A DNA stretch of 64,000 nt, taken from assembly GCF_001704275.1 (NCBI RefSeq), contig NZ_CP011533.1, positions 2,790,001 through 2,854,000 of the forward strand, given 5' to 3'. The stretch is from Streptomyces noursei ATCC 11455 (GTDB taxonomy: Bacteria; Actinomycetota; Actinomycetes; Streptomycetales; Streptomycetaceae). A program made the position numbers and the translations under genes. Below are positions 44,804-56,208 of this stretch, piece by piece (the first letter of the stretch is position 1; each line of letters starts with the position of its first letter). A model generated the notes under the pieces. The model saw nothing but the letters and a program-made list of their open reading frames with translations, was not told the origin of the DNA and ran no database searches.

Positions 44804-45406
44804 TTCCGGCGGTGGATCCGGCTCCGCCGCTTCACCGCCCCGACCGGGGTTCCGTTCCGTGTCGACCGGTCCCGCGCCGGTCTCCACGGCGCGGGCCAAC
44901 GCAACCCCCAACGCCAGTCCCAGCGTCGCGGCGAACCCCAGACTCAACATCGGCCCCATAGACCGCAGCACGGTTGCCGCACTCCGGTTGCCCCGTACCC
45001 TCACATCCGACGGCCCCGCGCCAGCGCCTGCGGCCCACATGCCTGCTCCCCTCCGCGCGCTGTCCCCACGCGCACCCCGGCCGGTGCGTTCACCCGCTCA
45101 ACGCGGCGCTGCGTGGCAGCCACCGAGCGACATGGAACGGACCACCGGCTTCGGACCTGACCCTGCGAGGCTACGCACACACAATCCGCAACCGCGCGGG
45201 CTGTGGATAACTCCGCGCCGGCCCCGACCCTGACTCCGCCGTGCGCTCAAGTCGTCCCGGCGTGAGCCCTCGGGCGCGGGAAACCGCTCCCTGCCCACGG
45301 CCGCGGAGCACCATCCGACCCTCACGACGCCCGCGGCAAGAGCAACGGTCCGCCGGCGCCACCAGCACTGTCCCGACAGGGCCGGCAAGCTTCTCTCCGC
45401 GTCGGC
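44804..45406. other. 600-bp gap between sucrase/ferredoxin-like gene and NarL-type regulator
   Basis: Convergent neighbours. A minus-strand open frame from 45040 has a plausible membrane helix (residues about 28-52) but runs on antisense into the sucrase/ferredoxin-like gene, so I do not call it. No terminator hairpin stood out. Confidence 0.45.
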
Positions 45407-46093
45407 TCACCGTGCGGACGCCCCCGGAGGCTCCGCGAGGCCGTGCCGGTAGGCATAGTGGATCGCCTGCGCCCGGTCGCGTAGTCCCGCCTTGGCGAAC
45501 AGGTTGTTGATGTGCGTCTTCACCGTCGCCGTGGAGACGTGCAGGGTACGGGCGATCTCCGGATTGGTCTGGCCCCCCGCCACGAGACGCAGCACCTCCA
45601 CCTCCCTGGCGGTGAGCCCGTCCGGCGGCTCTGCGGGCGGTTCGGGACGGCTCGGTGCGGGCTCGGCGATGCGCTCCAGCAGGCGACGTTGGATCTTCGG
45701 TGACAGCCCCGCGTCGCCCGAGAGCACGTCGTCGATGGCGCGGACGATCTCGTCCCCGTCCGCGTCCTTGGTGAGGTACCCACGAGCGCCGGCCTGCAGG
45801 GCAGGAAAGAGCGAGTCGTCATCGGCATACGTGGTGAGCACCACGACCTGGGTTCCGGGATGGTCCGTGCGGATGCGGCGAGTGGCCTCGACACCATCGC
45901 AGCGCGGCATCCGCAGATCCATCAGGACGACGTCGGGGGCGAGTTCGGCAACGAGGTGGACAGCCTCGTCGCCGTCGGCCGCCGAACCGACGACCTCGAT
46001 GCCCGGCAGCAGCCCCAGCAGCATCACGATGCCCTCGCGCACCACCGTCTGGTCATCGGCCACGACCACACGCGTCGTGGTACGCGCCGTCAT
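45407..46093 (-). CDS. NarL/LuxR-family response regulator
   Basis: 228 residues. The receiver has Asp13-Asp14, the phospho-acceptor Asp59 in VLMDLRMPRCDG, and Lys in YLTKDADG. The C-terminal LuxR helix-turn-helix is LTAREVEVLRLVAGGQTNPE followed by IARTLHVSTATVKTHINNLF. ATG 46093 overlaps the kinase stop as ATGA, which decides it over an in-frame start at 46111. It is the last gene of a three-gene operon (membrane protein, kinase, regulator); targets are unknown. Confidence 0.92.
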   Translation of the reverse strand: MTARTTTRVVVADDQTVVREGIVMLLGLLPGIEVVGSAADGDEAVHLVAELAPDVVLMDLRMPRCDGVEATRRIRTDHPGTQVVVLTTYADDDSLFPALQAGARGYLTKDADGDEIVRAIDDVLSGDAGLSPKIQRRLLERIAEPAPSRPEPPAEPPDGLTAREVEVLRLVAGGQTNPEIARTLHVSTATVKTHINNLFAKAGLRDRAQAIHYAYRHGLAEPPGASAR

Positions 46094-47256
46094 GCGGGCA
46101 CCTTCAACCACACCACGAAACCCTCCTCGTCGGGGCCGGATTCCAGCGTTCCGCCGAGGAGTTCGGCGCGCTCCCGCATCCCGAGGAGACCGTACCCGGA
46201 ACCGCTCTTCGCGAGCTCACCCGGTTTGCCACGACCGCCGAAGTCCCGCACCACCAAGCCCACGTTGCCCTCGTCGTACTCCAGCCGCAGCCGCACGCGG
46301 GCTCCCGGTGCGTGCTTGCGCACGTTCGTCAGTGCCTCCTGGGCGACCCTTCGGATAGCGAGTCCCGCTTCCGCGGAGAGTGCGCGCGGCTCGCCCACGA
46401 CGTCCAACTGCGCGCCCTCAGCGGCCGCCAGACGGCGCAGGAAGTCCTCGACCGGGGCCATCTCGCCCCGGAGGGCTGAAAGGGCCTCACGCGTGCCGTC
46501 AAGCCCTTCTCGCGCCATCCCACGGCAGGCCACCACCCGCTCCAGCAGCTGTGCGCGATCCGCCTCCAGATCGCTGCTGCGCTGGATCAGTTGCCGAGCC
46601 GCCTCCAGATGCACCAACTGGGCGCTCAGGCTGTGCGCGAGGACATCGTGGATCTCACGAGCGATCCGCCCCCGTTCGGCAAGGGCCGCAGTCTCCGCCT
46701 CGGCTTTGCGGGCCGCGCGCTCCTGGACCAGCAGCCGCTGCGTACTGCCGCGCGCCTCGGCGTCCAGGCGTACGACGTAGCCGGCCAGCGCCAGGCCCGC
46801 GGCGGTCACGGCGGTGGTCAGCCAGTTGTCGCTGTTCACCACGGCGAACGCACCGAGTGCGAGGGCGGAACACGGCACCCCGGCGCTGAGCGGCAGTCGC
46901 TCCATCGCCGTCATGGCGCAGGCGCACCACACGACGATCGCCGGCAAACGGGCGCCGACCAGAAAAAAACCGAAGGCGGTGGCCTCCAGTAGGGCGAACA
47001 GCGCGATGGAGGGCCAGATCCGCCGCTCCAGTGTCATCCGGAAGAAGCCTCGGAACGCCAGCACGGCGATGACGACTCCGGCACCCGCCGCGGCCAGTCC
47101 CCAACCGCTGAAGGCCCCTCCCCCGAAGGTGGCCCAGAGCAGGCCGACAAGCACGATGACGCGGATGCCGCGGCCGATCCACAGACGGGTCTCGCTGAGG
47201 CCCTCCTTCGAGAGTGCCTCCCGCAGTGGCCATCGCGTCCAGGCATTCGGCGGCAC
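46090..47256 (-). CDS. NarL-type sensor histidine kinase
   Basis: 388 residues with an N-terminal membrane block of about five or six helices (residues about 28-165), then a HisKA_3 domain with His203 in AREIHDVLAHSLSAQ and a HATPase (RVAQEALTNVRKHAPG, GSGYGLLGMRERAELLGG). It resembles DesK-like kinases sensing within the membrane. GTG 47256 is preferred because AAAGGA lies 6 bases upstream; a GTG at 47307 would overlap the preceding gene. It is coupled to the regulator by a 4-base overlap. Confidence 0.9.
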   Translation of the reverse strand: MPPNAWTRWPLREALSKEGLSETRLWIGRGIRVIVLVGLLWATFGGGAFSGWGLAAAGAGVVIAVLAFRGFFRMTLERRIWPSIALFALLEATAFGFFLVGARLPAIVVWCACAMTAMERLPLSAGVPCSALALGAFAVVNSDNWLTTAVTAAGLALAGYVVRLDAEARGSTQRLLVQERAARKAEAETAALAERGRIAREIHDVLAHSLSAQLVHLEAARQLIQRSSDLEADRAQLLERVVACRGMAREGLDGTREALSALRGEMAPVEDFLRRLAAAEGAQLDVVGEPRALSAEAGLAIRRVAQEALTNVRKHAPGARVRLRLEYDEGNVGLVVRDFGGRGKPGELAKSGSGYGLLGMRERAELLGGTLESGPDEEGFVVWLKVPA

Positions 47257-47287
47257 TTCAGGTCCTTTCGGTGCGCGGCGCAGGGCC

Positions 47288-47776
47288 TCAGCCCGCGACA
47301 GGGACACCGTACGTCCGCTGGAGCCCCTGGGCCCGCCAGGCGGTCACACCGGCACGGGTGAGCAGCATCGCGGCTACGGACAGCAGGGTCGACTGGCTGC
47401 TCTGGTGGACCCCCAGGACGGCGGCTACACCCATGAGTCCCAAGCGCAGCGCGATGCCACCGAGCCATACGCCAGCCGCCGCCCAGGTTCCCTTGGTCCA
47501 CACCGCGCCGTTCTCGTCCGTCCACAGGCGTGTGGTCCACGCCCAGGCCGCTCCGCCGGCCAGTCCGATCACGAGCGTCGCGAGCAGCAGCACCACGGAG
47601 GCGGCTCGATGGGCGGGGTCCAGGAGGCCGGGCTGCCGCAGCGCCAGGAAGACCAGGATGACCGGCATCAGCCACCACTTCCTGCCCTCCGACGTGACGC
47701 GCTGCGCCGTGAACTGCCGTGCAAAGACGATCGCGACGATCGCGACGAGCACAGCGATGTTGAGCAAGCCGCTCAT
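47288..47776 (-). CDS. CcdC/DUF1453-like membrane protein
   Basis: 162 residues with about four membrane helices. The start MSGLLNIAVLVAIVAIVFAR then QFTAQRV, and the block RKWWLMPVILVFLALRQP, resemble CcdC/DUF1453 proteins. It lies 31 bp upstream of the histidine kinase and is probably co-transcribed, so it may be a partner or accessory sensor of the kinase (inference). ATG 47776 has GGAGG 9 bases upstream. Confidence 0.8.
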   Translation of the reverse strand: MSGLLNIAVLVAIVAIVFARQFTAQRVTSEGRKWWLMPVILVFLALRQPGLLDPAHRAASVVLLLATLVIGLAGGAAWAWTTRLWTDENGAVWTKGTWAAAGVWLGGIALRLGLMGVAAVLGVHQSSQSTLLSVAAMLLTRAGVTAWRAQGLQRTYGVPVAG

Positions 47777-47880
47777 GGCCTGAAGCCTCCGTGGGACGGG
47801 GAATTTCGACGCTCCCGACGCTACGGAGAGAGCCCCGTGGCCCGGATCGGAGCCAGGGTGGGACGTGGGTGGAAATGGCG

Positions 47881-47918
47881 ACGGGCGCCTCTCCACCCGT
47901 GGGTGGAGAGGCGCCCGT
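47881..47918 (-). terminator. terminator of parE
   Basis: A perfect 18-bp inverted repeat with a two-base centre (ACGGGCGCCTCTCCACCC and its complement), 17 bp past the parE stop. Confidence 0.88.
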
Positions 47919-47935
47919 ACCGCGCTGTGACCGGC

Positions 47936-50056
<2,121 letters not shown>

Positions 50057-50500
50057 GCGGTTCGCTCCTCGCTGAATTTCTGACAGTCCGCATTCCGCGG
50101 ACTCGGTTGTGGCGGTGTCGCCGGTGAGAGGGTACCGAGGCCCAGTAGAGCCGATGTGACGCCACCCGTGAGCGTGACCATGGTAGTAGAATTTCGCTCG
50201 TACGTTCGATCGCTCGATGGGGTGACGTCCTAGTGACGTGCACATCACGTTCCCTTCGAGGCATGAACCATTTAGGCTCCGGGCACGTCCTCATCAACAA
50301 CCGGCAAGCCAGCCGGGAGGGCAGACTTCAGCAACCAACGTGAATCAGACCACCACGCACTACGGCTCATTCGCCGCCACCCGGCAGCACCCGGCCCCTC
50401 GGAAGAAATTTTTCGAGGAAAAGGCACGAGCGGGAACGTTTTCGGCCTGGTTGGATGTTGACCCTGGTACGACAGCTCGTCGAGCTAGAGAAGAGGCGAC
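50057..50500. other. divergent promoter region of parE and DUF7455
   Basis: About 445 bp with AT-richer parts near 50070-50110 and 50390-50440. No gene is seen, and promoter elements are not assigned with confidence. Confidence 0.45.
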
Positions 50501-50731
50501 GTGACTACTGTTCTGACACCCGCGAGCCCGCTGACGGCCGCTGACCGGTGCGACCGCTGCGGCGCCCAGGCATACCTGCGCGTCGTCCTGATGTCCGGCG
50601 GAGAACTGCTCTTCTGCGCCCACCACGGCCGCAAGTTCGAGCCAGAACTCAAGAAGATCGCCGCGGAAATACAGGACGAGACGGAGCGGCTCACGGCCAA
50701 TCCAAGGTCTGCGTCCGAAGAGGAACGCTGA
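50501..50731 (+). CDS. DUF7455 small zinc-ribbon-like protein
   Basis: 76 residues, conserved in actinobacteria near hrdB and parE. CDRCGAQAYLRV and LLFCAHHGRKFEPEL give a Cys-X2-Cys/Cys-X2-His set able to bind zinc. The C-terminus is a charged helix (KKIAAEIQDETERL). GTG 50501 has AAGAGG 4 bases upstream. The function is unknown. Confidence 0.88.
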   Translation: MTTVLTPASPLTAADRCDRCGAQAYLRVVLMSGGELLFCAHHGRKFEPELKKIAAEIQDETERLTANPRSASEEER

Positions 50732-50775
50732 CACATCGCAACCACGACGAGCGAGTAGCGGCTCAACGCCGTGCG

Positions 50776-50814
50776 GCGGGCGGACTTTCCGGCACGACCG
50801 GGGAGGCCGCCCGC
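50776..50814. terminator. terminator between DUF7455 and the trypsin-like protease
   Basis: An 8-bp stem GCGGGCGG / CCGCCCGC with a 23-base loop that contains further G/C-rich pairing, 44 bp past the DUF7455 stop. It is weaker than the other hairpins in this window. Confidence 0.5.
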
Positions 50815-50847
50815 TTGCTGTGGCCTGCCCGCTTGGCCGGCGTCTTT

Positions 50848-50888
50848 GAGTCGGCGTCGTTCAGTCGGCGTCGTTCAGTCGGCGCCGT
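50848..50888. repeat. 14-bp tandem repeat covering the protease 3' end
   Basis: Three copies of a CAGTCGGCGTCGTT-like unit (GAGTCGGCGTCGTT, CAGTCGGCGTCGTT, CAGTCGGCGCCGT). The last copy contains the protease stop and its final codons Ala-Asp, so the gene end is repeated twice downstream. Confidence 0.82.
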
Positions 50889-51684
50889 GCTCGAGTACGG
50901 CCGGGAGCAGCGCGGACGCCCGGGTGTAGACGCCGGGGCTGCCCACGCGCCCGCAGCCGGTCCCCCAGGACACCAGCCCCACCAGCTGTCCGCGCACGAC
51001 CAGCGGCCCGCCGCTGTCCCCCTGACAGGCGTCACGCCCGCCCTTCAGCTCCCCCGCGCACAGCATTGAGGCGGCCTTGTACGTGCCGTCGGCGCTGCCC
51101 GGGTAAGCCTGCGTGCACACGGCGTCGCGGAGCACGTTCACCTTCGCCGACCGCAGCCGTGACGCGTAGCTGCCGTCGCCCGTCATGTCGCCCCACCCGT
51201 AGACCGTGGCGGTGCCGCCAGGGTCGTAGACGCTGTCGTTGGGGCGCGCTATTTGAATGGGTTGGTTCGGGACTCTCTTCTGGAGGGTTATGACGGCCAT
51301 GTCGCCCTCGTTGGTCCAGCTGTTGTAGCGCGGATTGACCCACACTTTGGCGATCTTTATCTCCTGGCCGCCCTTGCTGGTGAGGTTGTTGCGTCCCACG
51401 ACGACGCGCAGGTCCTTCACCTCCTGCCAGGGCAGTCCCAGGACTTCCCGGCCCAGGCAGTGCGCGGCCGTCACCACCGTCGCGTGCCCGACCAGCACAC
51501 CGCCGCAGAACTGACCGGAGCGCCGGTTCCCGAATCGCTGGTGCGAGGCCAGGGCGACCGCCCAGGGGCTCTGGGAGTGACGGACGGGCTTCCCCCCGAC
51601 CACGAGGTCATCTGCGGCCGCTGAGGCCGGCACGGCGAGGGTCAGGGCAAGCGCCCCGAGGGTGGCGCGTACGGTGGGGCGCAT
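50875..51684 (-). CDS. secreted trypsin-like serine protease (S1 family)
   Basis: 269 residues. A signal peptide (RATLGALALTLAVPASAAA, cleavage near residues 23-25) is followed by VVGGKPVRHSQSPWAVALAS, where zymogen-style VVGG appears. The catalytic triad is His in VVTAAHCLG, Asp in NEGDMAVITLQ, and Ser in CQGDSGGPLVV. Six cysteines can form the usual disulfides. The S1-pocket residue before the active Ser lies in GGRDACQGDSGG (Asp, trypsin-like specificity). It is convergent with DUF7455 and lies downstream of hrdB with its own promoter. Confidence 0.93.
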   Translation of the reverse strand: MRPTVRATLGALALTLAVPASAAADDLVVGGKPVRHSQSPWAVALASHQRFGNRRSGQFCGGVLVGHATVVTAAHCLGREVLGLPWQEVKDLRVVVGRNNLTSKGGQEIKIAKVWVNPRYNSWTNEGDMAVITLQKRVPNQPIQIARPNDSVYDPGGTATVYGWGDMTGDGSYASRLRSAKVNVLRDAVCTQAYPGSADGTYKAASMLCAGELKGGRDACQGDSGGPLVVRGQLVGLVSWGTGCGRVGSPGVYTRASALLPAVLEHGAD

Positions 51685-51756
51685 ACGGACTCCCGACTCT
51701 GGGAAAGTGGTCGCCTACCCAGAGTGACCCAAACGGGCGCGCCCCGCACCCGGACG

Positions 51757-51802
51757 GCCGCGAGCCCGGCGCTCCACGGAGGTAGAGGGCCGGGCTCGCG
51801 GC
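51757..51802 (-). terminator. terminator of hrdB
   Basis: A 14-bp stem GCCGCGAGCCCGGC / GCCGGGCTCGCGGC, with an 18-base loop, 20 bp past the hrdB stop. Confidence 0.82.
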
Positions 51803-51821
51803 ACGGTCGGAGCCGTCTCGA

Positions 51822-53372
51822 CTAGTCGAGGTAGTCCCGCAGCACCTGGGAGCGCGACGGGTGGCGCAGCTTCGACATGGTCTTGGACTCGATCTGGCGG
51901 ATCCGCTCGCGGGTGACGCCGTAGACCTTGCCGATCTCGTCGAGGGTCTTGGGCTGGCCGTCCGTGAGGCCGAACCGCATGGACACCACGCCGGCCTCGC
52001 GCTCGGAGAGGGTGTCCAGCACCGAGTGCAGCTGCTCCTGGAGGAGCGTGAAGCTGACCGCGTCGGCCGGGACGACCGCCTCGGAGTCCTCGATGAGGTC
52101 ACCGAACTCGCTGTCGCCGTCCTCGCCCAGCGGGGTATGCAGGGAGATCGGCTCGCGCCCGTACTTCTGGACCTCGATGACCTTCTCGGGGGTCATGTCG
52201 AGTTCCTTGGCCAGCTCCTCCGGGGTGGGCTCGCGGCCCAGGTCCTGGAGCATCTGGCGCTGGACGCGGGCCAGCTTGTTGATGACCTCGACCATGTGGA
52301 CGGGGATACGGATCGTGCGAGCCTGGTCGGCCATGGCGCGGGTGATGGCCTGGCGGATCCACCACGTCGCGTAGGTCGAGAACTTGTAGCCCTTGGTGTA
52401 GTCGAACTTCTCGACCGCACGGATCAGACCGAGGTTGCCCTCCTGGATCAGGTCCAGGAAGAGCATGCCGCGGCCGGTGTACCGCTTGGCCAGGGAGACG
52501 ACCAGTCGGAGGTTGGCCTCCAGGAGGTGGTTCTTCGCCCGGCGGCCGTCCTCGGCGATGATCTCCAGCTCGCGCTTCAGCTTGGGCGCGAGCTTGTCGC
52601 TGTTGGCGAGCTTGTCCTCCGCGAACAGACCCGCCTCGATGCGCTTGGCGAGCTCGACCTCCTGCTCGGCGTTGAGGAGCGGGACCTTGCCGATCTGCTT
52701 GAGGTAGTCCTTGACCGGGTCGGCGGTGGCGCCGGCCGCGGCGACCTGCTGGGCGGGCGCGTCGTCCTCGTCCTCGTCCGACAGCACGAAACCGGCGTTC
52801 TCGGCGGTCTCGGCGTCGGTGGGCTCGCCCTTGCCGGGCGCCGGGGTCTCCTCGGTCAGCTCGTCCTCGAGCAGATCGTCGACGTCCTTCTTGGACCCGG
52901 TCTTCTTCGCGGTGGCCTTCTTGGCCGTGGTCTTCTTCGCGACCGTCTTCTTGGCGGCCGTCTTCTTCGCCGCGGCCTTCTTCGCAGGCGCGGACTCGGA
53001 CTCACCGAGGGCCGGATCCGCCATCGCGGCGGCGGCCGAGGCGGTGGTGGTCTTCTTCACCGTGGCGGTCTTGGCCGCGACGGTCTTGGTGGCGGTGCGC
53101 TTCGCCGGACTCTTCGCTGCGACGCTCTTGCGGGTGCGCTTGGGCGCCTCTGCGGCACTGACCATCAGCGTCACACCCTCCTCGTCGAGGATCTGGTTGA
53201 GGCTGCGCAGAACGTTCTTCCACTGGGTTGGCGGAATCTGGTCAGCCTCGAAGGCCCGACGCACGTCATCGCCGGCGATCTGCCCATCTGCCTTTCCCCG
53301 CTCGATGAGCGCCATCACAGACTCGGACTCGGCGATCTCCGGCGGGAGCGTACGGGATGTGCTGGCCGACAC
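51822..53372 (-). CDS. hrdB: HrdB, principal sigma factor of RNA polymerase
   Basis: 516 residues, sigma-70 group 1. The N-terminal 1.1 region ([19 protein letters not shown]) is followed by a Lys/Ala/Thr-rich stretch (about 128-160, [18 protein letters not shown]) and an acidic region, then 1.2 ([20 protein letters not shown]), 2.1-2.4 ([20 protein letters not shown], then [15 protein letters not shown]), 3 and 4.2 ([20 protein letters not shown]). It directs housekeeping transcription. GTG 53372 has GAGAGG 6 bases upstream. The sequence is very close to S. coelicolor HrdB from memory. Confidence 0.98.
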   Translation of the reverse strand: MSASTSRTLPPEIAESESVMALIERGKADGQIAGDDVRRAFEADQIPPTQWKNVLRSLNQILDEEGVTLMVSAAEAPKRTRKSVAAKSPAKRTATKTVAAKTATVKKTTTASAAAAMADPALGESESAPAKKAAAKKTAAKKTVAKKTTAKKATAKKTGSKKDVDDLLEDELTEETPAPGKGEPTDAETAENAGFVLSDEDEDDAPAQQVAAAGATADPVKDYLKQIGKVPLLNAEQEVELAKRIEAGLFAEDKLANSDKLAPKLKRELEIIAEDGRRAKNHLLEANLRLVVSLAKRYTGRGMLFLDLIQEGNLGLIRAVEKFDYTKGYKFSTYATWWIRQAITRAMADQARTIRIPVHMVEVINKLARVQRQMLQDLGREPTPEELAKELDMTPEKVIEVQKYGREPISLHTPLGEDGDSEFGDLIEDSEAVVPADAVSFTLLQEQLHSVLDTLSEREAGVVSMRFGLTDGQPKTLDEIGKVYGVTRERIRQIESKTMSKLRHPSRSQVLRDYLD

Positions 53373-53773
53373 GAACAACCTCTCGGAACGTTGGAAACGG
53401 CTTCCGACCCCGTCCACTGTGGATCGGAGCCGACGACCGCCGGTGGGGATGGACCGACGGCGCAGGGGCAACCGGGGAGTTGAACAGCGCCACGAACGCC
53501 GCTCGCATTCCCTCCTCGGCTATCACCTCTTACGTCATCGCGCTTCCCCGGAGAGCGTTACGCCCAATCTGCGTGGCCCGAGTCACACCCCATAACGACC
53601 CATTCCCAGTCATATGCGGTGCAATCCTCTCAAAGTCTTCCGCCGGATCCGGACGACGCCCCGGATCCGGCGATCTTGTGCTCCTTCGGTACGTGTCGCG
53701 CGTCCTCGGCAGGGGTGCACGGGGCGCGAGTCCGCGCGGTGCTCACGGTCCGCACGTGGTCGGGTACGGGGCT
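53373..53773. other. hrdB leader and promoter region
   Basis: About 400 bp. It must include the hrdB promoters on the minus strand; GGGAAT-containing words, which could be sigma-R-type -35 elements, occur near 53508-53513 and 53602-53607, but I could not match a correctly spaced GTT, so no promoter is assigned. Confidence 0.4.
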
Positions 53774-54703
53774 TCAGTGCTCGCGCGGCGCGGGGACGAC
53801 GTGGTCCACGGGCGTCCCGGCACCCTGGCCGCCGGCCTCGCCATGGGCGGCGAGGAGCTGGCGCATCGCGGTCTCGGCGGCGGAGGCGTCGCCGGAGCCG
53901 ATCGCGTCGACGACCCTCATGTGCTGACCCACGGACGTCTCGACCGGCCGCTCGCAGCCGCTGCCGGGTCCACCGGAGACGTGCAGGGCGGAGGTGACGA
54001 TGCCCGCGAGGTGCTCGAGCATGCGGTTGCCGGCGAGCTGGAGGAGCAGGGTGTGGAACTCGGCGTCGGCGCGGGCGAAGGTCATGGTGTCGCCCTGGGC
54101 CGCCGAGTGGCCCATGATCTCGACCATGTCGGCGAGCCGCTGCTGGATGTCCTCGCGGCCGTGGCCGGCGGCGAGCCGGGCGGCCAGCGGCTCGATCGTC
54201 CAGCGCAGCTCGCACAGCTCGCGGCGCTGGTCGTCGCGCTGCGGCCCGTAGGCGCGCCATTCGATGATGTCGGGGTCGAGGAGGTTCCAGTCGCTGACCG
54301 GGCGTACTCGGGTCCCCACGTTCGGGCGCGCGCTCACCAGGCCCTTGGCCTCGAGGACGCGCAGGGACTCGCGGACGACGGTGCGGGAGACCTCGAAGCG
54401 CTGACCGATCTCCTCGGGGACGAGCGGGCGGTCGGCGCCGAGGTCGCCGGAGACGATCATCTGGCCGAGCTGCTGGACGAGTTGGCCGTGGAGGCCGCGG
54501 CCGCGGCTGCCCGCCGCGCGCCGGCCGACCCGGCCGATGTCTGTCTCGGAGCCTTCCCAGACCGGCGAGACGCGCTCGGTGCGGTCCTGGCCGGCCGCGT
54601 TGGCGGCGTTGGCGTAGGGGTAGCGGTCAAGCTCGCCGGGGCCTGCGAGGCCGGTGTCGCCGGGGCGAGCCGCGGTCATCATGGTGTGCGCAAGGGTACT
54701 CAC
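53774..54703 (-). CDS. FadR/GntR-family transcriptional regulator
   Basis: 309 residues. An N-terminal extension of about 75 residues precedes the winged helix (LHGQLVQQLGQMIVSGDLGA, then EEIGQRFEVSRTVVRESLRV, LEAKGLVSARPNVGTRVRP). The C-terminal FCD domain has WNLLDPDIIEWR, LRWTIEPLAARLAA and FARADAEFHTLLLQLAGN (metal-type Asp/His). GTG 54703 (VSTLAHTMMTAARPG) follows AAAGGA by 3 bases and matches what I recall of orthologues. The region is conserved next to hrdB. Effector and targets are unknown; sugar-acid regulation is typical for the group. Confidence 0.82.
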   Translation of the reverse strand: MSTLAHTMMTAARPGDTGLAGPGELDRYPYANAANAAGQDRTERVSPVWEGSETDIGRVGRRAAGSRGRGLHGQLVQQLGQMIVSGDLGADRPLVPEEIGQRFEVSRTVVRESLRVLEAKGLVSARPNVGTRVRPVSDWNLLDPDIIEWRAYGPQRDDQRRELCELRWTIEPLAARLAAGHGREDIQQRLADMVEIMGHSAAQGDTMTFARADAEFHTLLLQLAGNRMLEHLAGIVTSALHVSGGPGSGCERPVETSVGQHMRVVDAIGSGDASAAETAMRQLLAAHGEAGGQGAGTPVDHVVPAPREH

Positions 54704-55389
54704 GCATCCTTTGTCGGCGACACCCTGAACGGCCTTGAGGTCTTTGGTGAAAAGCACACGAAAGGGTGATCGCCCGTTATCTCGCAATTGACGCTTTATC
54801 GGAAAGAAATGCGCTTTCGTCGGTGAGTTGTGGACAGCGGGCGCAACAACGGGGCCTGGAAGCGGACGTTTTGGCCGATCGGCGGCTCCGGCCCGTTAGC
54901 ACGGTGAACACATAAGTGCAGACCAGGGCGGCGAGGGCAACACCCCTGCGCCGACTGCCGGTTGGGGCGCGGGCGGCGCCATGAGCGGAAGACCTCGATC
55001 GGTTCCGGAAGGCGGTCGGAGCGCCTCGGGCGGAGTGCGGGGGCGGCGTCGAGCGCGGTCGTGCGCGTCGCGCGACGGCCAGTCGCGCCGGGGCGAACGG
55101 GAGTTGGCGGGAGCCGGCGGGGACTTCCGCGGGGGCCGTGGGCGCGCGGCGGAGTTCGTCGGGGCGTTGCGCGGGAGAAAGGTGCGCGGCGATCACATGG
55201 AGCGAAGTCGCCGTGGTGGGTGGGTTGCCCGGGCGGCCGCTGCCGGGCGGGACGCGGAGTCACCGGGGACGGTGAGTTCGGCGGCGGCTTCTTGACGGCG
55301 CGGGGAGGTGTGCACGCAGGCAGGCAGGAGGGTGGCGCGCGGCGGTGGCCGGTGCGGGGCCGGCCACCGTGGAGGTGGCGCGGGGCGGG
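54704..55389. other. 690-bp gap between GntR regulator and NUDIX gene
   Basis: No credible gene. The left 120 bp are AT-richer and probably contain the regulator promoter. At 55343-55369 a hairpin CGGTGGCCGG / CCGGCCACCG is likely the terminator of the NUDIX operon. Open frames here are Arg-rich antisense noise. Confidence 0.5.
55343..55369 (-). terminator. terminator of the debranching-like/NUDIX operon
   Basis: A 10-bp perfect stem with a 7-base loop, 21 bp past the NUDIX stop. Confidence 0.65.
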
Positions 55390-56172
55390 TCAGACCTCCG
55401 GGCGCAGCATCGGCGGGTTGAGGAGGGTCGCGCCGCCGGCGCGGAAGAGCTGGGCGGGGCGGCCGCCCTGGCGGGTGGTGGTGCCGCCGGTGGGGACCAG
55501 GAAGCCGGGGGTGCCGGTCACCTTGCGGTGGAAGTTGCGGGGGTCGAGGGCGACGCCCCAGACCGCCTCGTAGACGCGACGCAGCTCGCCGACGGTGAAC
55601 TCCTGCGGGCAGAAGGCCGTGGCGAGCGAGGAGTATTCGATCTTCGAACGGGCGCGTTCCACGCCGTCGGCGAGGATGCGCGCGTGGTCGAAGGCGAGCG
55701 GGGCGGTCAGGTCGCCTTCGCGGGTGTGGGCACTGCCCTCCTGGTCCAGGAGGGATTCGACGGGGGCCCAGCGGGCACTGTGGGCGTCGCCGCCGGCCCG
55801 GGGCGCGGGCAGGTCGGGGGCGAGGACGAGGTGCGCGACGCTGACCACGCGCATGCGGGGGTCGCGCTTGGGGTCGCCGTAGGTGGCGAGTTGTTCGAGG
55901 TGCGCGCCGTAGGCGGGCGGCGGGCTGCCCTCCGGCGGGTAGGCGTGCAGGCCGGTCTCCTCGACGAGTTCCCGGGCCGCCGCCTCCGCCAGGTCCTCGT
56001 CGGCGCGGACGAATCCACCGGGCAGGGCCCAGCGACCCTGGAACGGCGGCTCACCGCGGCGCACGGCCAGCGCGCACAGGGCGTGGCGGCGCACGGTGAG
56101 CACGACCAGGTCGACGGTGACGGCGAAGGGCGGGAAGGCCGACGGGTCGTAGGGAGGCATGCCGGTGATCAT
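55390..56172 (-). CDS. NUDIX hydrolase with C-terminal winged helix (NrtR-like regulator)
   Basis: 260 residues. The NUDIX box is GGFVRADEDLAEAAARELVE then ETGL (GX5EX7REUXEEXGU complete), so catalysis is possible. The C-terminal part FTVGELRRVYEAVWGVALDP, NFHRKVTGTPGFL matches the winged helix of NrtR-type regulators that sense ADP-ribose-like molecules. ATG 56172 has GGCGGA upstream. It lies 36 bp downstream of the debranching-like gene, so both form one operon. An inverted repeat TCGTC-N5-GACGA at 56175-56189 lies just before the start. The regulated pathway is not shown. Confidence 0.82.
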   Translation of the reverse strand: MITGMPPYDPSAFPPFAVTVDLVVLTVRRHALCALAVRRGEPPFQGRWALPGGFVRADEDLAEAAARELVEETGLHAYPPEGSPPPAYGAHLEQLATYGDPKRDPRMRVVSVAHLVLAPDLPAPRAGGDAHSARWAPVESLLDQEGSAHTREGDLTAPLAFDHARILADGVERARSKIEYSSLATAFCPQEFTVGELRRVYEAVWGVALDPRNFHRKVTGTPGFLVPTGGTTTRQGGRPAQLFRAGGATLLNPPMLRPEV

Positions 56173-56208
56173 AGTCGTCCGCCTGACGATAAACAGGTCA
56201 TGCGGGCT

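Noticed and set aside
43583..45040. Minus-strand open frame with one hydrophobic helix near its start
   Set aside because: The first 80 codons look plausible, but the frame runs antisense through the sucrase/ferredoxin-like gene for about 1.2 kb, with poor third-position bias.
53480..53640. Sigma-R-type promoter of hrdB (GGGAAT words)
   Set aside because: GGGAAT occurs twice, but no GTT lies at the required 18-19 bp distance.
54777..55196. Minus-strand open frame with a hydrophobic stretch between the GntR and NUDIX genes
   Set aside because: Arg/Ala/Pro-rich, no ribosome site of note and no family; it is likely intergenic noise.
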